Source: Cucumis sativus (taxonomy: Eukaryota; Streptophyta; Magnoliopsida; Cucurbitales; Cucurbitaceae). From it: a DNA stretch of 64,000 nt. Below are positions 36,161 through 49,000 of this stretch, piece after piece (the first letter of the stretch is position 1; every line of letters begins with the position of its first letter). The notes beneath the pieces were generated by a model, which was not told the DNA's origin, did not search any database, and was given only the letters and a program-made list of their open reading frames with translations. The position numbers were made by a program, and so were the translations under genes. The stretch covers positions 26,940,408 to 27,004,407 of the forward strand of contig NC_026657.2 in assembly GCF_000004075.3 (NCBI RefSeq), read 5' to 3'.

Positions 36161-36637
36161 AAACTAGTTTTTTTTTAAAAAATTTTTTTTTAAAGGATGT
36201 AAAGTATTTTTAGGTTAAAGATAAGCTTTTGGGGAAGAGGGAGTTGAAGGATTAAACAATTTAAATAAAAATTTCATTTTATTTTTGAAAAGAAAGTTGA
36301 TTCAATCACACATATCTATATATAAATGAAAATATAAATATTGGTTTTCTATAGATAAGTTGCAAGTGGAAAAATACATTAAGAAATTGCGCGTTCCCAC
36401 CAAATACTATTTAAAGAGCCTGCAACAATCTGCCGTTTCCCATTCACAACCAAATTTCTTTCTCCTTTCTTCCCTCTTTCAACTCTCTTTCTTTTCCATT
36501 TCAAACAACTTTCAATTTTCACCAATACCTTCCTTTCCTCTCCATCTTCTTCATAATTGCTTTCTTTTTTATCCCTCTCCTCAACACTCTTGCTTTCCCA
36601 ATTTCTCTTCTCTTCCAGTTTTGTGGGTTTTCTTATT
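36161..36637. other. Upstream region of PEPR-like gene A
   Basis: T-rich, becoming pyrimidine-rich (CTTTCTTCCC, TTTCCTCTCC) over the last 200 bases, as in plant 5' leaders. An open frame extends upstream of the chosen ATG from a TTG codon but has no earlier in-frame ATG. TATTTAAAG at 36408-36416 may be the TATA element. Confidence 0.35.
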
Positions 36638-39600
36638 ATGCAGCTTCTCACCCGCCATTTCTTCTTACTGGTATGCTTCTCTTTCCATTTCGTTGTTGTT
36701 GTTTTTGGTTTAACTTCAGATGGGTTGGCCTTGTTATCACTCCAAAGCCGCTGGACTACTCATACCTCCTTTGTCCCTGTTTGGAATGCCTCTCATTCCA
36801 CTCCCTGTTCTTGGGCTGGGATTGAATGTGATCAAAACCTCCGTGTCGTCACCTTCAATCTCTCTTTCTATGGGGTTTCGGGTCACCTTGGACCTGAAAT
36901 TTCAAGTTTGACTCAGTTGCGTACTATTGATTTGACCACCAACGATTTCTCTGGTGAAATTCCTTATGGGATTGGTAACTGTAGCCATTTAGAGTACTTG
37001 GATCTCTCCTTCAACCAATTTAGTGGACAAATTCCTCAGTCATTGACCCTCCTTACGAACTTGACGTTTTTGAACTTCCATGAAAATGTTTTAACTGGTC
37101 CAATACCCGACTCCTTATTTCAGAATCTTAATTTCCAGTATGTGTATCTTAGTGAAAACAATCTCAACGGTTCTATCCCTTCAAATGTGGGGAATTCGAA
37201 TCAGCTGTTGCATTTGTATCTGTATGGAAATGAGTTTTCTGGTTCCATACCTTCTTCCATAGGGAACTGTAGTCAATTGGAGGATCTTTATTTGGATGGG
37301 AACCAGTTGGTGGGAACATTGCCTCATAGTCTTAACAATCTTGATAATCTTGTTAATCTGGGTGTAAGCCGAAACAATCTCCAGGGTCCAATTCCTTTGG
37401 GTTCAGGAGTTTGTCAGAGTTTAGAATATATAGATTTGTCATTCAATGGTTATACAGGAGGTATACCTGCCGGGTTGGGCAACTGTAGTGCCCTAAAAAC
37501 CTTACTTATTGTAAATTCCAGTTTAACAGGTCATATTCCTTCCTCCTTTGGCCGCCTAAGGAAGCTTTCACATATTGATCTCTCTAGAAATCAACTGTCT
37601 GGGAATATACCTCCTGAATTTGGGGCTTGCAAATCCTTGAAAGAATTGGATTTGTACGATAACCAACTCGAGGGACGTATCCCTAGTGAACTGGGCTTGC
37701 TAAGTAGATTAGAGGTCCTTCAATTGTTTTCAAACCGGTTGACTGGTGAAATTCCAATTAGCATCTGGAAGATTGCAAGTCTCCAACAGATTCTTGTGTA
37801 TGACAACAACCTTTTTGGGGAATTACCCTTGATAATAACAGAACTCAGGCACCTCAAAATCATTTCTGTGTTCAACAATCATTTTTCTGGAGTCATACCT
37901 CAAAGTTTGGGACTCAACAGTAGCTTAGTGCAGGTGGAGTTCACCAATAATCAGTTCACTGGTCAAATTCCACCTAATTTATGCTCTGGAAAGACATTAA
38001 GGGTGCTAAATTTAGGTTTGAATCAATTTCAAGGAAATGTACCTCTTGATATTGGAACTTGTTTGACTCTTCAGAGATTAATTTTAAGAAGGAATAATCT
38101 AGCAGGGGTTCTGCCAGAATTTACGATAAATCACGGTCTTCGATTCATGGATGCCAGTGAAAATAACCTCAATGGAACAATTCCCTCAAGTTTGGGAAAT
38201 TGCATCAATCTTACCTCAATTAATCTTCAAAGCAACAGGCTTTCAGGCCTTATACCTAATGGATTGAGAAATCTTGAGAATCTTCAAAGTTTGATTTTGT
38301 CTCATAACTTCTTGGAAGGACCTTTGCCATCTTCCCTCTCAAATTGCACGAAGCTGGATAAATTTGACGTAGGATTTAATTTATTGAATGGTTCTATACC
38401 TCGTAGTTTAGCCAGCTGGAAAGTTATATCCACGTTTATAATTAAAGAGAATCGATTTGCTGGAGGTATCCCGAATGTATTATCAGAACTTGAAAGCCTT
38501 TCACTACTAGATCTTGGTGGCAATCTGTTTGGAGGTGAAATCCCTTCATCTATTGGAAATTTGAAGAGTCTGTTTTACTCCCTGAATCTTAGTAACAATG
38601 GGTTAAGTGGCACACTACCTTCTGAGCTGGCGAATCTTGTCAAGTTACAGGAATTAGATATATCTCACAATAATTTGACTGGAAGTTTAACTGTCCTTGG
38701 CGAACTAAGTTCGACATTAGTTGAGCTTAACATTTCATATAATTTTTTCACCGGTCCAGTGCCACAAACATTAATGAAGTTATTGAATTCTGATCCCTCA
38801 TCGTTCTTAGGTAACCCTGGGTTGTGCATTAGTTGTGATGTACCAGATGGTCTAAGTTGCAATAGAAATATCAGTATTAGTCCTTGTGCTGTTCATTCAA
38901 GCGCCCGTGGTAGCTCTCGACTTGGAAATGTACAGATTGCAATGATAGCTCTGGGGTCTTCACTTTTTGTTATTCTTTTGCTTCTTGGGTTGGTTTATAA
39001 GTTTGTTTATAACAGAAGAAACAAGCAAAACATTGAGACTGCTGCTCAAGTCGGAACAACTTCCTTGCTCAACAAGGTAATGGAGGCCACCGATAATTTA
39101 GATGAACGTTTCGTCATTGGAAGAGGAGCACATGGAGTTGTTTATAAGGTCTCCCTGGATTCAAATAAAGTTTTTGCTGTAAAGAAGCTTACATTTTTAG
39201 GACATAAAAGGGGAAGCCGGGATATGGTTAAAGAAATTAGAACTGTCAGCAACATCAAGCACCGGAACTTGATCTCTTTGGAAAGTTTTTGGTTGGGAAA
39301 AGATTATGGTCTATTGCTTTACAAATACTATCCAAATGGGAGCCTTTATGATGTGTTGCACGAGATGAATACAACTCCATCTCTCACATGGAAAGCCCGC
39401 TATAATATAGCGATCGGTATTGCTCATGCATTGGCATATCTCCATTACGATTGTGATCCTCCCATTATACACCGAGACATCAAACCACAGAATATACTTC
39501 TAGATTCGGAGATGGAACCTCATATCGCCGACTTTGGTCTTGCAAAGCTATTGGATCAAACTTTCGAACCCGCGACTTCATCTTCTTTTGCGGGTACAAT

Positions 39601-40056
39601 TGGCTACATTGCACCAGGTATCATTCTACACATATATTGCAAATTAACTCTGCATTCTCATGTGTTTTTGTTTTGGGTGGATTGAATTGTGTTGTGATAT
39701 GTTTATGTGGTTGTGACAGAGAATGCATTTTCAGCAGCAAAGACCAAAGCCTCAGATGTGTACAGTTATGGGGTGGTTTTACTGGAGCTGGTGACGGGAA
39801 AGAAGCCATCAGATCCATCATTTATAGAAGTCGGGAATATGACGGCTTGGATTCGGTCGGTTTGGAAGGAGAAGAGAATGAAATAGATAGAATTGTTGAT
39901 CCAAGGCTTGAGGAAGAACTTGCTAATTTGGATCATAGGGAGCAGATGAATCAGGTGGTTCTTGTGGCTTTGAGATGCACAGAAAACGAGGCTAACAAAA
40001 GACCTATAATGAGAGAGATTGTGGATCACTTGATTGATTTAAAGATCAGTCGTTAG
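36638..40056 (+). CDS. PEPR: PEPR-like LRR receptor kinase, gene A
   Basis: Exons 36638-39617 and 39720-40056 (GT-AG; phase 1), about 1105 residues. Related to Arabidopsis PEPR1/PEPR2 (LRR subfamily XI), plasma-membrane receptors of endogenous Pep danger peptides that signal with a SERK co-receptor. Order: signal peptide (MQLLTRHFFLLVCFSF), N-terminal cap with WNASHSTPCSWAGIEC, about 26-27 LRRs of the type NxLSGxIPxxLGN, a Cys-containing juxtamembrane, a single membrane helix (IALGSSLFVILLLLGLVY), then a kinase with IGRGAHGVVY, VFAVKK, HRDIKPQN (RD type), IADFGLAK and GTIGYIAPENAF. Start: first ATG before the signal peptide. In exon 2 the frame changes near 39869-39875, where an A appears to be missing (AAGGAGAAGAGAATG); without it translation stops at ATGAAATAG, losing the last about 50 residues of the C-lobe. 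The rest is intact. Confidence 0.9.
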
Positions 40057-41827
40057 AGCACACATGACTAACCATGCTTTTTCCTTCTACCCTAAACATT
40101 TCTTACAAATAACCGAATGTGATCGTTTATTATTAGGATAGTATAATAGTGTCCATCACTATATTTTTGTATTTTTGTATATTGCTGGTCCGTATATATT
40201 TAGTGTATGTTTGAGAACGTTTTGAAGTAATTTTGAAGGGTATCATGTTAATCGATCTAATCTTTTATTTTATACTTTTGAATGCAATTTTTCTTACATC
40301 AAAATTGGTTTTAAATGACAATAAAACATGTTTAAGATGATTTCAAAAATGACAAAAATGATTTTAATCATTTTAAATTATTATTTTTCTTTCCTCTCAT
40401 ATTCTAATACAAGAAAGTAACATTGATCATTTGAATAAAAGTTTTTAATTTCCTCCCATATTTAATCTAGTTTTTTCTCTAGTGTTCATTCATTTTTGTG
40501 TAAAGAAAATTTCATAAAAGTGAGAGTAGAACGTAATTATAATCGACTTTGAATTTAGAAGTTATAATCGACTTTGAGTTTAGAAGTTTCAACTTCTCTA
40601 CTTCACATATTATACAAAGAAGTTAAAAGAAAAAAAAACTATCATTTAATTTGAATGCACCAAAATGAACATAAATGAATTGACATAATGTTTGTACTAC
40701 CAACTTTGAAATTAAAGATTCAATTTCTTCTCCACACATAATGTTTGTATTACCATAACTAGCATTAATCTATTATAAGAAAAATATAATAATAATAACC
40801 AAAAGTCATCAAAAGAAAATAATTTTGTTTCTATTTAAATAAAAATAAGCAGGTAATAAATAATAAAATGAACAAATATATTAGTCATATTTTTGAAAGG
40901 CATACGATATAAACCATTCAATTCTTCATAACAAAATTTTGACTTTATACCTATACACAAAATAATTATATATTGTAATAAAATCAACGTTTAAGCTTTG
41001 GTTTTCCTTTTCTAAAATTGTCTCCCAAATAATTATTTTAAAACAACTTTAATTTTTAAAAAATATTTAGACAATAAAATAGAGACAATAAATAAATAAA
41101 TATATATATAAATTCTAACCGTGTTTAGGATTGTTTTTTAATATAGCAAAATAAACTAAAATATTTATCAAATATAATAAAATTTCATAATTTGTCAATG
41201 TCTATCATTATTTATCATGAATAGATTTTGAAATTTTACTATATTTTCAGATATCTTCAACGGTTTTATCATTTAAAATAATTTAAACTACGAAAGTTTA
41301 TTCTAGGGTGGGCTCAAATTTTGAATGTGTTAAATCTAAATTTGAAGATTGGTAGATAAAATTGTTTAAATTTGAAAGTTGAAATGTTAGAAAAAAAAAT
41401 GGTTGATTTGATGGACAAATGTGTTAGGAATGATGTGAACTGAAAATGGTATTAATTTAAGATTTTAGTTTATATAATGCTGAGATATAAATAATTATTT
41501 TTGAAAGGATTTGTTTGAAAATGAAAAAGGTTAGTACGAAACGTCATGAGAGTGGATGATAAAACAAAATTTCAAATTTGTAGACTCAAACAGTTTCTTT
41601 TGAGTACAACAACTACAGAGGAGGATTCCGACTTTCCAACCATATTAATTACCGCTAACCTTAGAGTACCAAAAACTAACTTCACACCTTCATCCAAGGG
41701 TTTGATTTTGAGTTTCGGTGTTCCATCCCATCCTTAAACTTTCGATTCTTCAACCTTTCGGTCCCTAATTTCTTTCTCTATATCCTCCACTCTCGTCTCT
41801 GCTGCAATTCATGTGCCTTTTGTTGTT
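40057..41827. other. Intergenic between the two PEPR-like genes
   Basis: 3' UTR of gene A, then AT-rich DNA. An R2 MITE-like copy lies at about 41130-41265 (AATATAGCAAAATAAAC... ACTATATTTTCAGATATC). The short tandem ATAATCGACTTTGA(G/A)TTTAGAAGTT pair lies at about 40537-40590. The small frame at 41546-41737 lies in the probable promoter of gene B and shows no motif. Confidence 0.45.
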
Positions 41828-44800
41828 ATGCAGCTTCATTCCCGCCATTTCTTCCTGCTGGTATGCTTCTCTTTCCATCTCTATGTTGTTTTTGCTTTAA
41901 CCTCTGATGGTTGGCTTTATTATCGCTCCAAAGCCGCTGGACTTCTCACACCCCTTTTATCCCTCTTTGGAATGCTTCTGATTCCACTCCCTGTTCTTGG
42001 GCTGGGATTGAATGTGATCAAAACCTTCGTGTCATCACTTTCAATCTCTCGTATAATGTTTCGGGTCCGCTTGGACCTGAAATTGCACGTTTGACCCACT
42101 TGCGTACTATTGCTTTGACCGCCAACCGTTTCTCTGGTGAAATTCCTTATGGGATTGGTAACTGTAGCCATTTAGAGTACTTGGATCTCTCCTTCAACCA
42201 ATTTAGTGGACAAATTCCTCAGTCATTGACCCTCCTTACGAACTTGACGTTTTTGAACTTCCATGACAATGTTCTAACTGGTGCAATACCCAACTCCTTA
42301 TTTCAGAATCTTAATTTGCTGTATGTGTATCTTGGTGAAAACAATCTCAACGGTTCTATCCCTTCAAATGTGGGGAATTCGAGTCAGCTGTTTCATTTGT
42401 ATCTGTACGGAAATGAGTTTTCTGGTTCCATACCTTCTTCCATAGGGAACTGTAGTCAATTGGAGGATCTTTATTTGGATGGGAACCAGTTAGTGGGAAC
42501 ATTGCCCGATAGTCTTAACAATCTTGATAATCTTGTTAATCTGGGTGTAAGCCGAAACAATCTCCAGGGTCCAATTCCTTTGGGTTCGGGAGGTTGTCAG
42601 AGTTTAGAATATATAGATTTGTCATTCAATGGTTATACAGGAGGTATACCTGCCGGGTTGGGCAACTGTAGTGCCCTAAGAACCTTACTTATAATAAATT
42701 CCAGTTTAACAGGTCATATTCCTTCCTCCTTTGGCCGTCTAAGAAAGCTTTCACATATTGATCTCTGTAGAAATCAACTGTCTGGGAATATACCTCCTGA
42801 ATTTGGGGCTTGCAAATCCTTGAAAGAATTGAATTTGTACGTCAACCAATTTGAGGGACGTATCCCTAGCGAACTGGGTTTGCTTAGTAAATTAGAGGTC
42901 CTTCAATTGTTCTCGAACCATTTGATTGGTCAGATTCCTATTAGCATTTGGAAGATTGCAAGTCTCCAACATATTCTTCTGTATAACAACAATCTTTCTG
43001 GGGAACTTCCATTGATAATAACTGAACTCAAGCACCTCAAAAACATTTCTTTATTCAACAATCAGTTTTCTGGTGTCATACCTCAAAGTCTGGGACTCAA
43101 CAGAAGCTTAGTGCAAGTGGAGTTAACTAATAACAAGTTCTCTGGTCAAATTCCACCTAATCTATGCTTTGGAAAGACATTAAGGGTGTTAAATTTAGGT
43201 TTGAATCAATTTCAGGGTAGCATACCTTCAGATATTGGGACTTGTTTGACTCTTCAGAGGTTGATTTTGAGAAGGAATAATCTAACAGGAGTTTTGCCAG
43301 AATTTATGAGAAATCATGGCCTTCAGTTCATGGATGCCAGTGAAAATAACCTCAATGAAAAAATTCCGTTAAGTTTGGGCAATTGCATCAATCTTACCTC
43401 AGTTGATTTGTCTAGGAACAAGCTTACAGGTCTTGTACCGAATGAGCTGGGAAACCTTGTGAATATCCAAAGTTTGAGCTTGTCTCACAACTTCTTGGAA
43501 GGACCTTTGCCACCCTCGCTGTCAAATTGGACCAAGTTGAATAATTTTGATGTAGGATTCAATTTATTGAATGGTTCTATATCTCATAGCTTGGCAGGCT
43601 GGAAAGTCATATCCACATTGATTTTAACAGAGAATCAATTTACTGGAGGCATTCCAAATGTATTATCAGAACTTGAAAGCCTTTCAGTGCTAGATCTTGG
43701 TGGCAATTTGTTTGGAGGAGAAATTCCTTCATCTATTGGAGGTTGGAAGAATATGTTTTATTTCCTGAATTTCAGTGACAATGGGTTAACTGGCCAAATA
43801 CCTTCCGAGCTGAAAAATCTGATCATGGTTGAGAATTTAGATATATCTCACAATAATTTGACTGGAAGTATAAGAGTTCTTGGTGAACTAAGTTCGTTGT
43901 TAGTTGAGCTTAACATTTCATATAATTTCTTCACGGGTACTGTGCCACCAACATTAATGAAGTTTCTGAATTCTCATCCCGCATCGTTCTTAGGTAACTC
44001 TGGGTTATGCATCAGCTGTGATGAAACAGATGGCTTAATTTGCAACAGAAGTAGTAGTATCAAAACTTGTGCTAGTCATTCAAGCTCTCGGCTTAATAAT
44101 ACTCAAATTGCAATGATAGCTTTTGGATCTTCACTCTTTATTGTTTTTCTGCTCCTTGGGTTGGTTTATAAGTTTGTTTACATCAGAAGAAACAAGGATA
44201 CTTTTGACACCTTTGCTGAAGTAGGAACAACCTCTTTGCTTGTCCACAAGGTAATAGAGGCCACCGATAACCTAGATGAGCGATTCATCATTGGGAGAGG
44301 AGCACATGGAGTTGTTTATAAGGCATTACTAGATTCGAAGACAACTTTTGCTGTAAAAAAGCTAACATTTGGAGGATGTAAAGGGGGAAGCCAGAGTATG
44401 ATTAGAGAAATTGAAACTGTTGGCCGCATCAAACATCGAAACCTGATTGCTTTGGAAGATTGTTGGTTTGGAAAAAGACCATGGTTTACTTATTTACAGA
44501 TACCAGGCTAATGGGAGCCTTGATGATGTGTTGCATCAGATGAATCCAGCTCCATTTCTACCATGGGAAGTTCGTTATAATATTGCCATTGGTATTGCAC
44601 ATGGATTGATATATCTTCATTACGATTGTGACCCTCCTATAATACACCGTGACATTAAACCGCAGAATGTACTTCTAGATTCGGAGATGGAGCCTCGTAT
44701 TGCTGATTTTGGTCTTGCAAAGTTGCTCGACCAAACTTCTGCACCAGCAGTTTCATCCTTGTTTGCTGGAACAATTGGCTATATTGCACCAGGTATCATT

Positions 44801-45225
44801 CTACACATACATTATCATGTTTTTGTTTTGAAGTATCGAATTATTTGTTGATCCATTATGGGCTTGTGACAGAGAATGCGTTCTCAGCAGCAAAAAACAA
44901 GGCTTCAGATGTTTACAGTTACGGAGTTGTTTTACTCGAGCTGATAACGCGAAAGAAGCCATCAGATGCATCATTTACTGAGGTGGGGAGTATAACTGCT
45001 TGGGTTCGGTCGGGTTGGAACGAGACTGGAGAAATAGATAGTATTGTTGATCCAATGCTTGTGGAAGAACTTTTAGATTCTGATCGAAGGGAGCAGATTA
45101 AGAAGGTGATTTTGTTGGCTTTGAGATGCACAGAAAAGGATCCTAACAAGAGACCTATTATGATAGATGTTTTGAACCATTTGATTGATTTGAAGATAAA
45201 CCAATCGAGAGTATTTTTGGATTGA
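41828..45225 (+). CDS. PEPR: PEPR-like LRR receptor kinase, gene B, two frame breaks
   Basis: Tandem paralogue of gene A with the same architecture: exons 41828-44792 and 44873-45225, 1105 residues if the frame is kept. Signal peptide MQLHSRHFFLLVCFSF, cap WNASDSTPCSWAGIEC, about 26 LRRs, membrane helix IAFGSSLFIVFLLLGLVY, kinase with IGRGAHGVVY, TFAVKK, HRDIKPQN, IADFGLAK and YIAPENAF. Break 1 at 41909-41910: GATGGTTGG where gene A has GATGGGTTGG (one G fewer), just after the signal peptide; as written, translation from 41828 leaves frame early. Break 2 at 44472-44476: five As in GGAAAAAGACC where the protein needs four, truncating the kinase N-lobe. The net shift is zero. Either assembly errors or a recent pseudogene; the coding pattern elsewhere is fully conserved. 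A run of near identity to gene A spans 42118-42915. Confidence 0.88.
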
Positions 45226-46015
45226 ACAAAGACAAGTGTTTCCAAAACAATTTTATTTTAAATTGTTTTTAGTTTTGATAAAATAAATAAACAAACTTCG
45301 AAAGTTTTTCAAAAACTATTTTGAATGCTTAAAAAAATACTTCAAATATTTTTTTTGTGCTTGTACGTAATCTCGTATTGTAGTTCTTGGCATTGTAAAT
45401 ACTTGAAGGCTGGTTTTAGTCTCCCTTAGTTAGACTAAAAGTTTGTCACCTAAGACCAAGATTTGCAGTGGCAAAACTTGAATTCCAAAGTAGAATTCAT
45501 TGTTAGAAAAAAAAAAAATGCTGCAATTACAATGAAAGTTATATTGAAGATTAATACAAAACTTGAAAGCCTTTGTAGATGTAATTTTCATATATAATAA
45601 GTGGAGGAGTGTCGCACAGCTCCCACTACTTGTTAATATTCATAGAAATCAATTAGCTCAGTGAACAAAGAAAGCAATGAAAAAAGATGAACAAAAAATT
45701 TATAACTGTAGAAGGTACTCTGTAGTACACATAATAACTACAAAAAGGGAAAGAAAAGGGGAATAAAGAATAAAGGCAGCATAGAATTGCCACTTGTTTG
45801 TGGACACTAACATATAAAACAACAGATCCCTCTTTCTAGTAAGAGCAAGATATATCAAAGTTCTAAATAAAAAAGAAGAGTAAAAGAAAGGAAAAGAAAA
45901 TGGCAATGGCAATGGCAATGAGTTCGAATGGCCGCAAATAAGGGCAATACAGTGGGTGGTTAAAACAAAATTTTAATAGTAAAAACTTCAAATATTATTC
46001 ATCAAATTTGAATGT
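45226..46015. other. Convergent intergenic region
   Basis: Between the stop of PEPR-like gene B (+) and of coatomer beta (-), so it holds both 3' UTRs. Four near-tandem AATGGC units lie at about 45899-45921. The short minus-strand frame 45700-45918 has no motif. Confidence 0.45.
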
Positions 46016-49000
46016 TCATGAGCCTCCCTTCTGTTTCAAAGTGATCTTATCACCAAGACTGAGAGCAATACCTTGAGTCTTGCTTCTTATCCTGATGTAT
46101 CCACTTAACTTGCTGTCTACTTGTTTTTCAATGCTCACATTCACTAATGCATCTTCTCCAAAAACACTCTTTGCGTAAAGGTTAGCAGCAAGAAAACCAC
46201 ATTCACCTTCTAATGCCGATCTGATGCCCAAAAAACAAACGACAGTATTACACAAGCATGCACATATACAAATCTCCCTAAAATAAATCCAGTATGTAAC
46301 TGCTGTTTAAATATGACATGAAAAAATCTCTATCTTTTAGTTTTCTCATCATCTTTCACAATTCATATATAGTAGAAGCACAACCAAAGCAAGGAATGGA
46401 TATCAAATAGGTAGTTGCAATAGAGCAAGTTCCAGCGGAAAGGAACTTTAAATTAGAAGGGATTGGAGTAGAAGTACCAGAGTACAACTAAACAGTCCTA
46501 TTGTGTTAGGTGTCCTGTCCACATAAGCATAAAGCATCCAAAGGTAAACGAGAAAGACTAGACCAAAGGATCTTACATTGGTGTCAAGCACTTCATATTC
46601 GTTGACTTCATAATGTGGTTTAGGAATTCCTTCTCATCTTGAATTATTGTATTCACAGCGACCTGCAGTCGAAAAGAACCATAATCAAAATTTATTGTAT
46701 GACGGTTGCTTTAATATCAGTAAATAGGAAAAAGAAAGTTCATGTTAAAAATGGAATATATATGAAGTGAGATAAGCAGTCCAATTTCTACAACGCAAGT
46801 AATGGTGGAAGCCGTACTCAAGGATGGATACTCAAAATTAAAGAAAAATGGGCATTTCTTCTCCATATCCCTTACAAGGCAACCTGCATCTGCTGGTTAG
46901 CACAATTATGGGGATCTCATATGGAGTGGATCATATACCAAAAAGATCAAAATTTTCACTTGGGAGAACTGTACTAAGGATGTCCTTCAGAGAAAATCCT
47001 CCTGGATCAGCATTTCTCCAGCATGCATGCAGTCCTGTATATATGAGGAATATCGAAACTCAAATTGCCTATTCAGTAGCTGTTCTTTTTGCAAATAATT
47101 CCTGGAGCTTTGACTTCTCTATCTTTGGCTGGAATATTGTCCGCGCAGGTGAAATCTTCTCCCCACTACCTATCTTGTATTTTGCTTGGTCACCCATTCG
47201 AAGACACAAAAATGCCCTTTAGCTGAACTTCATGCGGGCTTTCCCATGGAGTAGTATGGCATGAATGCAATAATTGCATCTTCAACAACAAGAAACAAGA
47301 CTGTCCGTTCTTTATTGACTCCATTACTATTTTACCTTTATCATGGAAAAGTTAAAACAACCTTTTTTTATCTACAATTTATTCACACTCATATCTCAAT
47401 GGCCTAGGCTTTTGTAACTATCTCTTGGTAGACCTTTTGTATACATTTTCCTGAATAGATGAATTTGTTTTATTTCCCAACCAGTGTTTTTTTAAATACC
47501 CAAGGCACACTAAGGCACAATGGTCATTTGGAGCCTACGTGCAAAGCGAACTAAACGAGTTTTTTTTTTTTTTTTTTTTGTGAGGTGCACTACATATAAA
47601 AATATTACATTAAAAAGAGAAAGCATAGTTGAAGTGGAAATATGGAAAGAAAAAAAAGACCTCAAACACAAGAATTTTTGCATTTAGGCTTACTAACTTG
47701 AAATTTTTAGTTAATAAATAAAGAAAACCCTTAATTATTACTATGTTTTTTAAAAAAATGAGAAAGCCCCAAAACCCAAGATTTTAAGCCTTGAGGCTTT
47801 GCAAATGGCCCATGCCTAAGGCGGCCCTTATTTTGTGAGCAAAGGCGAGGCGCTAGACGTACGCCTGAGAAGGCTTTTTAAAACACTGTTCCTAACCAAA
47901 AAAAAAAACACACACACATGCAAACAAACAAAGTTCAATATTTTCGTCAAAACAGATCAGAGAGTGCATAATGTCAAAACAACAGACTGTGAACTGGAAT
48001 AATACTGAAAACAGGGATTGGTACTCGAGGCTTAGAAAGAATCTTAAAGATGATAAAATTGATGAATGTGCTTTTATTCACACATTTTTATATCTAATAT
48101 TTGAACCAGTGCTTTGGAAGGGCTTTTTCAGCGGAAAAATTAAGTTCATTTTATGGGAAATTAGTCAGGGTAGCCTTAAAATGTTGATCACCTCCAAAGG
48201 TAAATGCATTATTTCACTCACCCTCCATGGTGTGTTATGAAAGCAAGCTCAGAATCTACTATTGCCACTTTTTGGTTCTTTCTTCTTTGCTACACAGAAC
48301 TGTAATTTCATTGCAAAAAGTCTTGGATGGTTCTTGATTTTGTCTGGCTCCATATTAAATCTTCTATCACTGATTTTTGTGGGAGATGCACAAACTAATG
48401 GCTGGCCTTTAATCATTCCCCTTTAGATCATTTTGGTGTGAAAGAACGGGAGGACCCTCAACAACACTCATTCTTCTTTTGCGGACTTTCTTGATTAAGT
48501 TTTGTTTGATGCTCTTTCTTGTGTAAATGTTCGTAACCTTTTAAGAATTATAGTCTCTGCTCTTTGATTTATAATGGCAATCCTTCTTGTAAGAGCCACT
48601 GGTGTTATAATATCATTTTAATTTCTCCATATTATAAAAAATAATAATAAAATAAAAAACGTGGTAGTTTTAAAATGAATGTTACCAAAGAACATAGTGT
48701 ACGTACCTTGTTTTCCCACTCAAATTCAGCCCACATTGCTCTAAATGCCACATCAGTGCAGGATGCAGGAGAAATATAATCCATGATATCTATGTGGATA
48801 TCATTAAGAACTATGACTGTTCTCTCTAGCACATTAGAAGAAGTCTCATATACGATGTTACCAAATATGACTCCTGTTTCAGTAGAAGAAACCTTGATGT
48901 TAGCCTTTATTTGTTTACTTGACTCCGGAGCAAGCGTATAGTTTTGAGGGCGTTCAACAAGTTTGAGGTCACCCATAGTGGCCAACTCAAGGCACAAATT

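Noticed and set aside
36379-36651. Minus-strand frame upstream of PEPR-like gene A
   Set aside because: Purine-rich complement of a pyrimidine-rich leader; no motif.
39637-39719. Upstream extension of the open frame leading into PEPR-like A exon 2
   Set aside because: It lies in the intron (39618-39719) bounded by GTATCA and TGACAG; the family join is YIAPENAF.
28567-45225. Possible PROPEP gene linked to the receptor cluster
   Set aside because: No small frame with the C-terminal SSGRxGxxN-type Pep motif was found in the gaps.
46848-47222. 124-codon frame within COPB intron 3 as an independent gene
   Set aside because: Reads as a decayed LINE segment and is followed by a MITE insertion and another LINE piece.
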